A stretch of DNA of 64,000 nt, taken from contig NZ_LT605205.1 in assembly GCF_900095135.1 (NCBI RefSeq), positions 4,340,001 to 4,404,000 of the forward strand, written 5' to 3'. The position numbers were made by a program, and so were the translations under genes. Below, piece after piece: positions 46,924 through 54,756 of this stretch; position 1 is the stretch's first letter, and the number at the start of each line of letters is the position of its first letter. The stretch is from Proteiniphilum saccharofermentans. GTDB taxonomy: Bacteria; Bacteroidota; Bacteroidia; Bacteroidales; Dysgonomonadaceae. Below the pieces are notes generated by a model. It was not told the origin of the DNA and ran no database searches. It was given only the letters and a program-made list of their open reading frames with translations.

Positions 46924-47526
46924 ATGCAACGGATCGAACCCGACATACAACAACTATTCACCCGCATAAAGGAAGATGATAAAGAGGCGTTCAATTGTTT
47001 ATTCCGATTGAAATACGAGTCACTCTTGTTTTTTGCGAAAAGCTACCTTGGCGAAACGGGGAAAGCAGGTGAGGTGGTCTCCGACCTGTTCGTCTGGCTT
47101 TGGATGAACCACGAACGCATTGGCGACATTGGTTCACCCGAAATCTATCTTTTTAAAAGCGTGAAAAACCGTTGCCTGAACGCTCTAAGGGATTCAAGTA
47201 AGGTCGTGCCACTCGACGAACAACCCATAACGGAACAATCATTGGCCGACAGCAATCCTCTTTCAAGAATGGAACACAAGGAACTGTCGGCAAGACTGCA
47301 TGCTCTTATCGAAAACCTGCCCGATCAGCAAAAACAGGTTTTCAAGATGATAAAGGAAAGCGGTCTCTCTGCCCGACAGACAGCCAAAATTCTCCACCTT
47401 TCACACCGAACCGTCGAGACACATCTCTATAAAGCCGTGAAAAAACTCGAAGAGGAAATCACCCTCTATCTGGGCTATTCTCCCCGCAAAAAGCAAATGA
47501 AAAAGATAATGGCAGTGTTGTGGTAA
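46924..47526 (+). CDS. ECF RNA polymerase sigma factor (FecI-like)
   Basis: Extracytoplasmic-function sigma factor of 200 residues from the ATG at 46924 (the frame from 46888 adds 12 residues). Region 2 is seen in KEDDKEAFNCLFRLKYESL and VVSDLFVWLWMNHERI; region 4 in LPDQQKQVFKMIKESGLSARQTAKILHLSHRTVETHLYKA. Such sigma factors in Bacteroidetes usually sit directly before a FecR anti-sigma and a SusC gene. Here a toxin-antitoxin pair is interposed and the fecR gene is broken, so its control is probably altered (inference). Confidence 0.9.
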   Translation: MQRIEPDIQQLFTRIKEDDKEAFNCLFRLKYESLLFFAKSYLGETGKAGEVVSDLFVWLWMNHERIGDIGSPEIYLFKSVKNRCLNALRDSSKVVPLDEQPITEQSLADSNPLSRMEHKELSARLHALIENLPDQQKQVFKMIKESGLSARQTAKILHLSHRTVETHLYKAVKKLEEEITLYLGYSPRKKQMKKIMAVLW

Positions 47527-47534
47527 TTTTAAAA

Positions 47535-47840
47535 TTATCCTACTTGCCGGGTGATCTCTATCCTCAAATTCAAAGCATTCATGATACGGTAAAAAAATCC
47601 TACGCTCGGATTAACAATACCATTCTCTATTTTAGAAATATAGGATTTATCCACTCCTAATCTTTTTGCAAGCTCCGTCTGGGTGATCTTTTCACTTTTA
47701 CGCGCATCCAGAATGACCTGCCCGGTATAAAAGGCATATGCCCTTTCATCGAATTCGGCCCGTTCCGGCGTACCGGGTTTTCCGAATTCTTTTTCCAGTT
47801 CAGCACTTAAGTCATGTATTTCGAATTCCTTTTTGTTCAT
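47535..47840 (-). CDS. Xre-family antitoxin (HigA-like)
   Basis: 101-residue protein with a helix-turn-helix in the middle: KITQTELAKRLGVDKSYISKIENG (split here at Lys-Ser; residues about 53-76). The N-terminal 45 residues are acidic and probably contact the toxin. It follows the toxin gene and overlaps it by 29 bases, the toxin-first order typical of HigBA. Its stop is 8 bases from the converging sigma factor stop. Confidence 0.85.
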   Translation of the reverse strand: MNKKEFEIHDLSAELEKEFGKPGTPERAEFDERAYAFYTGQVILDARKSEKITQTELAKRLGVDKSYISKIENGIVNPSVGFFYRIMNALNLRIEITRQVG

Positions 47841-48153
47841 TATATTCTCTTTTTATTTTTAATGCTTTTTCTATCTCCCCTTTCGGGGTTTTTTGTGTTT
47901 TCTTACGAAACCCATTGAAAAGGACAACTATTTTATCTTCATCAAAAATGAAAAACAGTCGGAATATATTTCCATTATATGTTATTCTCAATTCATACAA
48001 ATCATCTTTTATATATTTGATAAATTTGACAGGTAATCGATCTTGAGTTTCGAGCAATAATAATACGTATTTTACTTTCAATTGCTCTTTATCGGTCAAT
48101 GAATGTAAAAATGTATGATAGTACTCCCCAAAAGCAATAATCTTCCTTCTCAT
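47812..48153 (-). CDS. RelE/HigB-type toxin
   Basis: 113-residue toxin of the HigB/phage Gp49 group. KDDLYELRITYNGNIFRLFF (residues about 48-67) and VVLFNGFRKKTQKTPKGEI (about 76-94) are the conserved core with the RNase-active Arg/Lys residues. The ATG at 48153 lies only 5 bases from a perfect -7 box, so the mRNA is probably leaderless. First gene of the pair. Confidence 0.87.
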   Translation of the reverse strand: MRRKIIAFGEYYHTFLHSLTDKEQLKVKYVLLLLETQDRLPVKFIKYIKDDLYELRITYNGNIFRLFFIFDEDKIVVLFNGFRKKTQKTPKGEIEKALKIKREYNEQKGIRNT

Positions 48154-48157
48154 GGCA

Positions 48158-48192
48158 CAAATATATATAAAGTTGATATATATTGCAACTTT
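48158..48192 (-). promoter_or_regulatory. Promoter and candidate operator of the HigBA-type pair
   Basis: Minus strand: TTG (48188-48186), 20-base spacer, TATATTTG (48165-48158). The inverted repeat AAAGTTG (48169-48175) and CAACTTT (48186-48192) spans the spacer and the -33 element and could bind the Xre antitoxin. Confidence 0.6.
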
Positions 48193-48291
48193 TATGGCTG
48201 TTTTTTATTGCATATCGGAATTTTTTTTTCTTATCGCTACGTATTTTTTGTCGCCGCTGTGTCCTTATTATAAACGACAAACTTTACAGCA

Positions 48292-49204
48292 ATGACAAAA
48301 GAAACATTTGTCGCTTTATTATCCAAAGAGATAGGCGGTAATATATCGGAAAAAGAGCGGGCGGATCTACAGCAAACGCTGACAGAGAACCGTCAGTTGA
48401 AGGAAATCTATGATGAAATCTATGGATTCATGCAGGATAGAGAAGCTCTGTCCGATGTAGATATTGATGCCAGACTGGATGAAGTATGGGATAAGATCGC
48501 CGGAATGCCTGAAACCGGTTACCATATATCGGAGCCACGTAAACGTATAATGCCGTCTGCCATTGTTTGGCATCCGCAAAAGCCGTTACAGTCAAGTAAA
48601 CATATAATCCCCGTATGGGCCCGGATTGCCGCAGCGATAGCTATCCTGATCGGATTAAGCTGGCCGGCTTACTATTATCTTTTACCCAAGCAGGAGCTTT
48701 ATAGCCAGGTGATGGAGTCAGGCGATGAGAACCTGTACGCCGTCCTTGATGACGGTACACAGGTGTGGCTTAACAAACACTCCCGAATCGCATATAATGA
48801 CCGTTTTGGCGAGAAGGATCGTAAAATACACCTCACTGGTAAAGCGTTCTTCGATGTAACACATCGTCCCGAGGTACCCCTCACCGTAACCGCACGCGAC
48901 ATAGATGTGACGGTAAAAGGAACCGCCTTTAATGTGGATGCTGCCTCTTCGGACATTGAAGTGGCGCTGATACGCGGATTGATAGCAGTGAAAGACAACC
49001 GGAGGAAAAATACCAAAGAGATATTGTTACAACCTAACCAAAAAATCGTAGTGCGTGACGGTCATATCATCTCGGGTGACAGTAATTATGTTGTCCGTGA
49101 TTTGGTACAGGAAAACGATACGATCATTCCCGAAACACAATGGTTGAAAGGCTCACTGGTTTTCCAGAAACAGCGGTTTTCCGATTTAGCCAAGCTAACC
49201 CAAC
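48292..49204 (+). pseudogene. FecR-family anti-sigma factor, 3' end lost
   Basis: Inner-membrane anti-sigma protein. The N-terminal cytoplasmic domain (residues 1-95), a membrane segment (IPVWARIAAAIAILIGLSWP, about 105-125) and the periplasmic FecR domain (DDGTQVWLNKHSRIAYN; VKGTAFNVDA) are intact. Homology stops after WLKGSLVFQKQRFSDLAK (codon ending 49194). The frame then runs into insertion-element DNA and ends at 49266 with about 20 unrelated residues. The C-terminal STN-like signalling part is missing, so coupling to a SusC partner is likely lost. Confidence 0.82.
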
Positions 49205-49770
49205 TTTCACTTACATTTCCACGCAATCCTGTCCAGAATGAGTCAGGACGATCCCCTTGGCGGTGACTGTGACCTACATATTTTTATTTTCTTGAACGGC
49301 GCCTGTTTCATCTTTAGGATGGAGTATATCCTCTCCGCTTGCTTTGTCGGCCGACTGCATTGTCTCAGTTCCACCTTCTCACCCAGGGCATTGACGGCTT
49401 CTGTAGTCACCAATTTCTGCGTAGACATGCGGCGAACAATCTCTGTCCAATAAGCGTTTTCTCCCGATTGCTTGAGTTGAAAGCGTATCGTATTGACAAT
49501 CCAATAAGAAAGTAGTCCGAAGAATAAATGCGCATCACTGCGTTCATCCTTTTGATGATAGATGGGTCGTAGATTGAGATCCGTTTTTAGCTGCCGGTTG
49601 GTGCATTCTATCTCACGAATCAAATTATAATACTCCCAGGTCGTCTGTTCGCCAAAAGTCCGTACGTTGGTTCTCAGGAAATAGACTCCCGTGTTTTTGT
49701 CTATTGCGGTAATATCCTTGATCGTCCAGTTTACTTTTTGCATTTCAGACCATCATAATTCGTCTGTTCG
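49195..49770 (-). mobile_element. Insertion-sequence fragment (IS4/IS1634-like)
   Basis: Remnant with the 3' part of a DDE transposase, joined on the left to fecR at about 49195-49205 and on the right to a methyltransferase fragment at about 49745-49770. Only one end of the element appears to remain, so it marks a deletion or recombination junction rather than a simple insertion. Confidence 0.6.
49243..49743 (-). pseudogene. Transposase C-terminal fragment
   Basis: 166 residues matching the end of IS4/IS1634-type transposases: NTGVYFLRTNVRTFGEQTTW, then YNLIREIECTNRQLKTDLN with the Glu-x6-Lys of the YREK signature, and FFGLLSYWIVNTIRFQLKQ. The first two catalytic Asp residues are absent because the 5' part of the gene is gone. 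It reads into TGA just upstream of its first Met. Family name is from motif memory. Confidence 0.75.
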
Positions 49771-50027
49771 GCATCATAACCCCACACATTGAGCACCCTT
49801 GTATGAAAGCGATGCGACAGATTGATCTTGTCTTTCGTGCGCAGGTGATTTTCGACAAAAGTTTGTTTGAGCTTGAAATAGTCGGGCTTCAACCGGTTGA
49901 CCTGCTGGTTGAACTCCCTGATAGCCTCGCTGCTGTAACCCGATTTCTCAATCACCTTTTTGGAGAAATCTTCATCGAAGTAGTTGCTGGCAAAGTATTC
50001 ACCGATATTTTGAATGAAATGAATCAT
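49745..50027 (-). pseudogene. N-terminal fragment of a probable DNA methyltransferase
   Basis: About 90 residues starting MIHFIQNIGEYFASNYFDED and including SGYSSEAIREFNQQVNRLKP and TKDKINLSHRFHTRVLNVWG. This resembles the N-terminal region of large Eco57I-like methyltransferases that pair with SNF2-type helicases in Bacteroidetes, but no catalytic motif is in the retained part. The fragment is cut by the transposase junction. Its ATG at 50027 is one base after the stop of the AAA ATPase gene, so they were probably translationally coupled. Identity is tentative. Confidence 0.45.
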
Positions 50028-50028
50028 A

Positions 50029-51264
50029 TTATTTACCCCAAACATTATTTATTGGTACTGCTTGTAAATTTTTACCTCCGAATCCGCCTAACACATGCTC
50101 TCCCGTATACAGCAAAATCCCTTTTTTAAATTTATGGCCTGCCAATTGGGCTAACTTCTTCAATCCTTTAAAGTCATCTGGTTTCAAGGAGGTTTTTGAT
50201 TTTATTTCGATTCCATAGATCATCTTTTTTTGATCTTCGATCACCAAGTCCACCTCTGCACCTTTGTGCATGCTAAAATGCATTAATTTTAACGGGTCAT
50301 TGAACCAACTGATTTGTTTCAGTATCTCCATGGCTACAAAATTTTCTACAAAATGTCCTGCCTGTGTTCGGTCTTGCAACAGGTCGTCACCACTATTCTC
50401 CAATTGACACAACAGTCCGGTATCGTTTAAAAATATTTTTGGCGATTTCACAAATTGCCCTTCGGCATTAGGAGTCCATGCAGGGATTTTTACAATCATA
50501 AAAACTTGTTCCAACAATGCCATATAGCGTTGAAAAGAACTGTTTTTTATTCCTGTCAACCGGGCAATATCAGACATATTGATCGTGCTTCCTACCCTCA
50601 CACTCAGCTGGTTTAAGATTTTTGGCATGTATATGAGACCATCAATATTGGCCAGGTCTCGGATATCTTTTTGCAGGATAGATTCCAAATAGGCCTGCAA
50701 CCATTTTGCTCTTCGGCTTTCCGAGACACGGTTTACGACTTCGGGATATCCTCCCCGTCTTATCAGTTCAATGATCTCCTCCCAACGGGTAGGAATAGAT
50801 TCAAAGTTATTTTCATCGTTGATTAAGTTATCCAGAAATACACTTTTTCTTCCATTTATTTCATCAACCGAAAATGGCCAAAGGTGGTGTGTTTCGATTC
50901 TTCCGGCCAATGAATCGGCTACCTTGGGTTGTAGCATTACATTGGCAGATCCTGTGAGGATGATTCTACGATTGCGATTGTCATCAATCAGTTTCTTGAG
51001 ACTTAAAAATATCTCAGGTGCGCGTTGCACTTCATCAATAATTACATTCTCGCCAATATCCAACAAGAAACCCATTGGATCTGATTGAGCAGCAGCTAAT
51101 ACCGACGGATCATCGAAGGTGACATAACTACCTGAAAAAATACCATCTTTCAATAACTGTTGACAAAAAGTGGATTTTCCAGTCTGTCTTGCACCTGTTA
51201 TCATTACCACTGGCGTGTCTTGCTGTGCTTTTGATATCTGCGTATATATAAATCGTTTAATCAT
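50029..51264 (-). CDS. AAA ATPase with DUF4143 domain
   Basis: Intact 411-residue cytoplasmic ATPase. MITGARQTGKSTF is Walker A (residues about 21-33), NVIIDEVQRAPE is Walker B (about 73-84), and RIILTGSANVML is sensor 1. The C-terminal half is DUF4143, with a PD-(D/E)XK-like end (GAEVDLVIEDQKK ... GIEIKSKTS) that may bind or cut nucleic acid. Biological role of this common family is unsettled. It lies between a truncated helicase and a methyltransferase fragment and has its own predicted promoter with paired direct repeats. Confidence 0.85.
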   Translation of the reverse strand: MIKRFIYTQISKAQQDTPVVMITGARQTGKSTFCQQLLKDGIFSGSYVTFDDPSVLAAAQSDPMGFLLDIGENVIIDEVQRAPEIFLSLKKLIDDNRNRRIILTGSANVMLQPKVADSLAGRIETHHLWPFSVDEINGRKSVFLDNLINDENNFESIPTRWEEIIELIRRGGYPEVVNRVSESRRAKWLQAYLESILQKDIRDLANIDGLIYMPKILNQLSVRVGSTINMSDIARLTGIKNSSFQRYMALLEQVFMIVKIPAWTPNAEGQFVKSPKIFLNDTGLLCQLENSGDDLLQDRTQAGHFVENFVAMEILKQISWFNDPLKLMHFSMHKGAEVDLVIEDQKKMIYGIEIKSKTSLKPDDFKGLKKLAQLAGHKFKKGILLYTGEHVLGGFGGKNLQAVPINNVWGK

Positions 51265-51277
51265 GTCTATTTTACTG

Positions 51278-51329
51278 CAAATATATCAATTTGTGGGTAA
51301 ATATGGACAATCTCGTGGGTAAATATGGA
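51278..51329 (-). promoter_or_regulatory. Promoter of the AAA ATPase gene with two direct repeats
   Basis: Minus strand TATATTTG (51285-51278) is an exact -7 match, 13 bases before the ATG. Upstream are two identical 15-base direct repeats (plus-strand GTGGGTAAATATGGA at 51293-51307 and 51315-51329, 22 bases apart). A TTG (51310-51308) lies between them as a loosely spaced -33. The repeats could be regulator sites. Confidence 0.5.
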
Positions 51330-51351
51330 ATATATTTTTCACGGAGATGCG

Positions 51352-53756
51352 CTAATTATAAAATACCGCCAATACTTTTAAATAGGGAACGCTGTTTAAA
51401 CTTGTCAAATCTTTGAAATATTGGCTCGACCTGTTGAGTATGGTCTCAATCTCGATCTCCTTATCTCTCCTGCGTCTTTTCACAAATCCATATTCAGGCT
51501 TGTCACCAAACTTAATCTCCATCTGGTGCTCCTTGCTCCTTTTCCAGTTCCTCATCTTTTCTTCGTAAACTGCCATCTCTTTCTCCATTTCCAATTGAAG
51601 CTTTTGCTGTTGCTGATCCATATGAAGTTGATGAGCAAACTTGATTGCATCCGGCAGCAAGACCTCCAGCTGCTTGATCTCTTCATCGGTTATCTCCACC
51701 GTGTAAAGTTCTTTGTTTATTTGATGCTCTTTCAGGAAATCGGCAAACTTCATCGGCCTGTCCGCCAATCCGCCACTCCTGTGCATGGGTACCACAAAAA
51801 GGTCGGAGAGAATGGATTGTCCCAGATTATTGGCTACCAAACCCTGAATCAGATAGTAAGCCATATCCTTGGGCAGGCGATTAATTTTGGAAACAAGTGC
51901 CACATCTTTATCGACTGAAGCTTCCAACTGCGTCATCAGATAACGGACTACCGGGTGAAGCTCATAGAGCATCTGAAATCTGGCCCACTCTCCTTTTCGC
52001 TTGCGCGCATCGCTAATCGCTTTTTGCACATCCTCCCTGTTGAGTGAGAGTTGATATACATCACCAATCCCTCCAGGTTTTGCTTCTTTGGGTAAATCGT
52101 AAAGTATCCGATCAAGCTCAGGAGTGTTCTTCACCTCAAGAAGATCACCCTCAAAACAGGCATCATCGGTTTTAAGGCTATTTTCACTTTTCAGTTGCTC
52201 CAGTAGGGCGGTATAATAGCTTTTATCGTTCTCAAAGAGTGAGACCTCTTCCACGATGGGATCCTCGATCGCTAATCTGGGGGTGGACTCGTCAAACAGG
52301 GCATCAAACCAGTCGTCCGACTCTTCACTGGTGGGTGCTCCATCCAGCATATCCCTATTCCCTGTTGCAATGGCAGTGGTCACCAGTTCCTCTTCGGCAG
52401 ATGCCTCATAGAGTTTATAGACCGATGCGGCATCGCCCAGGGATTGATAAACAGCTTCCTCCTTTTCTTTGAGTTTATTGACAATATGCAGGTCATCTTT
52501 CAAACCATCCAAATCGGATGTGGCTACCATGTAATGTATGAAGGGTGTTTTGGTTTGTCCATACCGGTCGATCCTTCCATTTCGCTGTTCCAGCGTGATC
52601 AGCGACCAGGGAATGTCGTAGTTAAACATATGGTTGCAGTAGTAGTGCAAGTTTACTCCTTGCGAACCGGCATCCGAAGTAAGCAGTATGCGATAGTCAG
52701 AGTCCTCTTTGCCAAAATCATCGATGATGCGCTGTTGCTCCATATCGGTGAGTGAGCCGTGAAAATCGGCTATCACACTGTCATCCAAGTCAAAGTCACT
52801 TTGCAGTTTCGTTTTTAACGCTTTGAGCGTCTCTATACGCTCAGCAAAAACAACGATTCTGAAATCTCTCTTTCTTCCATACCAGCCAAGGTCGATTAAC
52901 TTTTTTCTAAACGCCAGGTATTTGGCATCTTGTTTATGATGGATGATTGCTTCCAGTTTCGCCTTCAAATTGTACAGAACATCACGGTTCTGCTCCACAA
53001 TATCTTCCTGTTCTGTGAGTGCATCCAGTTTACTGATCCTGTTTTCAATGGACTTTAATGCTGCCTCGGGAGATGACATGTAGGACTTGAACAGACCAAT
53101 GGCAAAAAGCAAATCTTTTTTCTGTTTGTTGCTGGTTTGCTTTCCGAACAAATCAGTGGAAATATCGTCCGGCATAAGGTTCTGCAGGGCTGCAAACTTA
53201 ATGTTTTGCTGGATCTGCAGAAACTCATTCTCTGCGTCGCTTAGCTGGGCATGGATGGATACGACCTCACGATCCTGAAAATTGGATCGTACGGCATCAT
53301 CGTCAATATCATTTTTAAACCGACGTACATAGTAATCCTTGATATCTTCCCGTGAATAATTGTACTCCTCTTTGATGGCCAGCGGCTCAATCATGTTGAT
53401 GAGGTTGGCAAAGTTTTCCGGTTTTCCGTTGTGAGGAGTGGCTGAGGTGAGAATCAGCGACTCACACTTGGTACTGAGCAATTGTGCTAGCCCTCCCCGC
53501 TGCGAAGAGCTGTTTGCAACAGTATGGCATTCATCGATAACCACAATGTCCCAGCGTGTTTTTTCGATATAGTGTTGAAACTTGGCATTGTTTTTCAAGG
53601 TGTCTATGGATACGATGGTCTTATCGTAATAGTCGAAGGGATTCTTGTTGATCGGGAGTTCAGATTTGATTCTTGAAATCCCGTCCGAATCCAGGCGCAC
53701 CAGTGGAATGGCAAATCGATTCCATATCTCCTGTTGGAACTGGGAGAGGATGTGTA
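51352..53756 (-). pseudogene. SNF2/DEAD-type helicase lacking its N-terminus
   Basis: About 800 residues remain. Motif II VVIDECHTVANS, motif III LTSATPHNG, DAGSQGVNLHYYCNHMFNYD (motif V) and LEQRNGRIDRYGQ (motif VI) are intact, but no Walker A (motif I) is present. In-frame homology (SQFQQEIWNRFAIPLVRLD) continues upstream of the first Met (53700) to about 53756, where it meets a palindrome and a stop. So the 5' part was removed. A basic coiled tail ends the protein. It resembles helicases of methyltransferase-linked defence loci, perhaps DrmD of DISARM (inference). Confidence 0.75.
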
Positions 53757-53800
53757 ACCTTCCCTATTTAGGGAAGGTTACACAAATAGGGAAGGTTACA
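53752..53800. repeat. 32-bp perfect palindrome plus third repeat unit at the helicase break
   Basis: GTGTAACCTTCCCTA (53752-53766), TT, TAGGGAAGGTTACAC (53769-53783), then a further direct copy TAGGGAAGGTTACA (53787-53800), 18 bases on. It lies exactly where helicase homology stops, which suggests abutting ends of a lost mobile element or a small palindromic element. Confidence 0.75.
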
Positions 53801-54186
53801 GTTGATGAGTCATTAATAAATGCATGTTTAATCACTGATAAGGTAGATCTCAAGACATACAAGATGCATTTATCATTGGAAGATGTAATGTAGAAAGAGG
53901 CTGAATTCTTGCAGAGGGAGTTAATGCTCGGAGATAAAACATAGCCAACCGACTATACGCAAACAATATAAACATTTTAATACATGAAATTGTAGATGCG
54001 CTTTTAAAAGTTGACTTAAATAAAAGAAAAGATACTCAGAAGGGTTTATTATTAATGGATATTATCGAAGTGTTGGGGAAAATTGCTAGTGAGCAAATGG
54101 ACGAGCGAGCGGAAGCGTACTTAAAAACAGAATATGAACGAGGAAACGATAAAGTAAAAAAGGCGATAAAAAAGTACTTAAAATGA
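53801..54186 (+). pseudogene. Decayed coding stretch, unknown
   Basis: Not recognised. On the plus strand one frame reads LITDKVDLKTYKMHLSLEDVM, stops (TAG), and continues in frame as KEAEFLQRELMLGDKT before another TAG at 53942-53944. A second frame from about 53938 reads HEIVDALLKVDLNKRKDTQ and MDIIEVLGKIASEQMDERAE to a TGA at 54184-54186; its only ATG (54055) would give 43 residues. The composition looks protein-like (charged, amphipathic), so this may be one gene broken by a stop and a frameshift. Confidence 0.4.
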
Positions 54187-54527
54187 AATTTGTGTAAGTG
54201 GTCGCCCTCCTAGCGACCTTCAAATTTGGGCCGACCGCACAGCCGATAACACAGCATTGCCGCTTCGGGTCGCGGAAAGCCAATTCATGATGTCGGACAA
54301 GTAAGCTGTGTCATGGAGTTGACGCGCCCACATCGATTCGCTAACCGAGTCGGCGGGGAGGGTGGATTCAGAGAAGAATGCCCGCCTTGTAAGCTCATCG
54401 ACGTCGGCAATGCCAAACGTTGTGCGGCATACAAAAAAAGCCAACGCTGAAAAACCAAAAGAGCTTGCCCTTTTCCAACCCACGACAAGACAATGAATAA
54501 TTGCACTGAAAAATAGTGAACTTTTAC
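54187..54527. other. 341-bp GC-richer spacer before the restriction operon
   Basis: Clearly higher in G+C than the genes on both sides. A hairpin GGTCGC-N7-GCGACC lies at 54200-54218. A 114-codon minus-strand frame crosses it but has no recognisable features. No RNA gene was identified. Confidence 0.4.
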
Positions 54528-54535
54528 TATCTTTG
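54528..54535 (+). promoter_or_regulatory. Predicted -7 element of the restriction operon
   Basis: TATCTTTG is an exact TAnnTTTG match, 29 bases before the xre ATG. A TTG at 54501-54503 is 24 bases upstream, slightly too far for an ideal -33. Confidence 0.5.
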
Positions 54536-54564
54536 ACACCGAATAAACAAAACTTAGGTTTCAA

Positions 54565-54756
54565 ATGAACCGAATAAAAGAAGTTTTAAAAGACAAAGGG
54601 ATTTCGCAGGCTTGGCTTGCCAAACAAACGGGAAAAAGCTACAACACGATTAACGAATATGCTCGTAATGTGAGACAACCGAGTTTGGAAGACTTGTACA
54701 CCATTGCGGAAATTTTAAATGTGAAAGTCAAAGATTTATTAACTGAAAGAAGATAA
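54565..54756 (+). CDS. Xre-family regulator of the restriction-modification operon
   Basis: 63-residue protein that is essentially one helix-turn-helix: ISQAWLAKQTGKSYNTINEY with recognition helix near residues 24-34, then RQPSLEDLYTIAEILNV. Its stop codon TAA (54754-54756) is immediately followed by the ATG of the methyltransferase gene, so the genes are coupled. It probably acts as a controller protein (C protein-like) that times methylation and cutting; this is inference from position and size. Confidence 0.85.
   Translation: MNRIKEVLKDKGISQAWLAKQTGKSYNTINEYARNVRQPSLEDLYTIAEILNVKVKDLLTERR

Noticed and set aside
47527-47545. TAATTTTAAAATTA palindrome between the sigma and antitoxin stops
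   Set aside because: Short, pure A/T and overlapping stop codons; expected by chance in this composition.
51293-51329. CRISPR-like array from the two identical 15-base repeats
   Set aside because: Only two units with a 7-base gap and no cas genes; better explained as paired regulator sites.
54220-54564. 114-codon minus-strand frame upstream of the restriction operon
   Set aside because: It overlaps the predicted promoter of the xre gene and has no family-like pattern; probably open by chance in GC-rich DNA.
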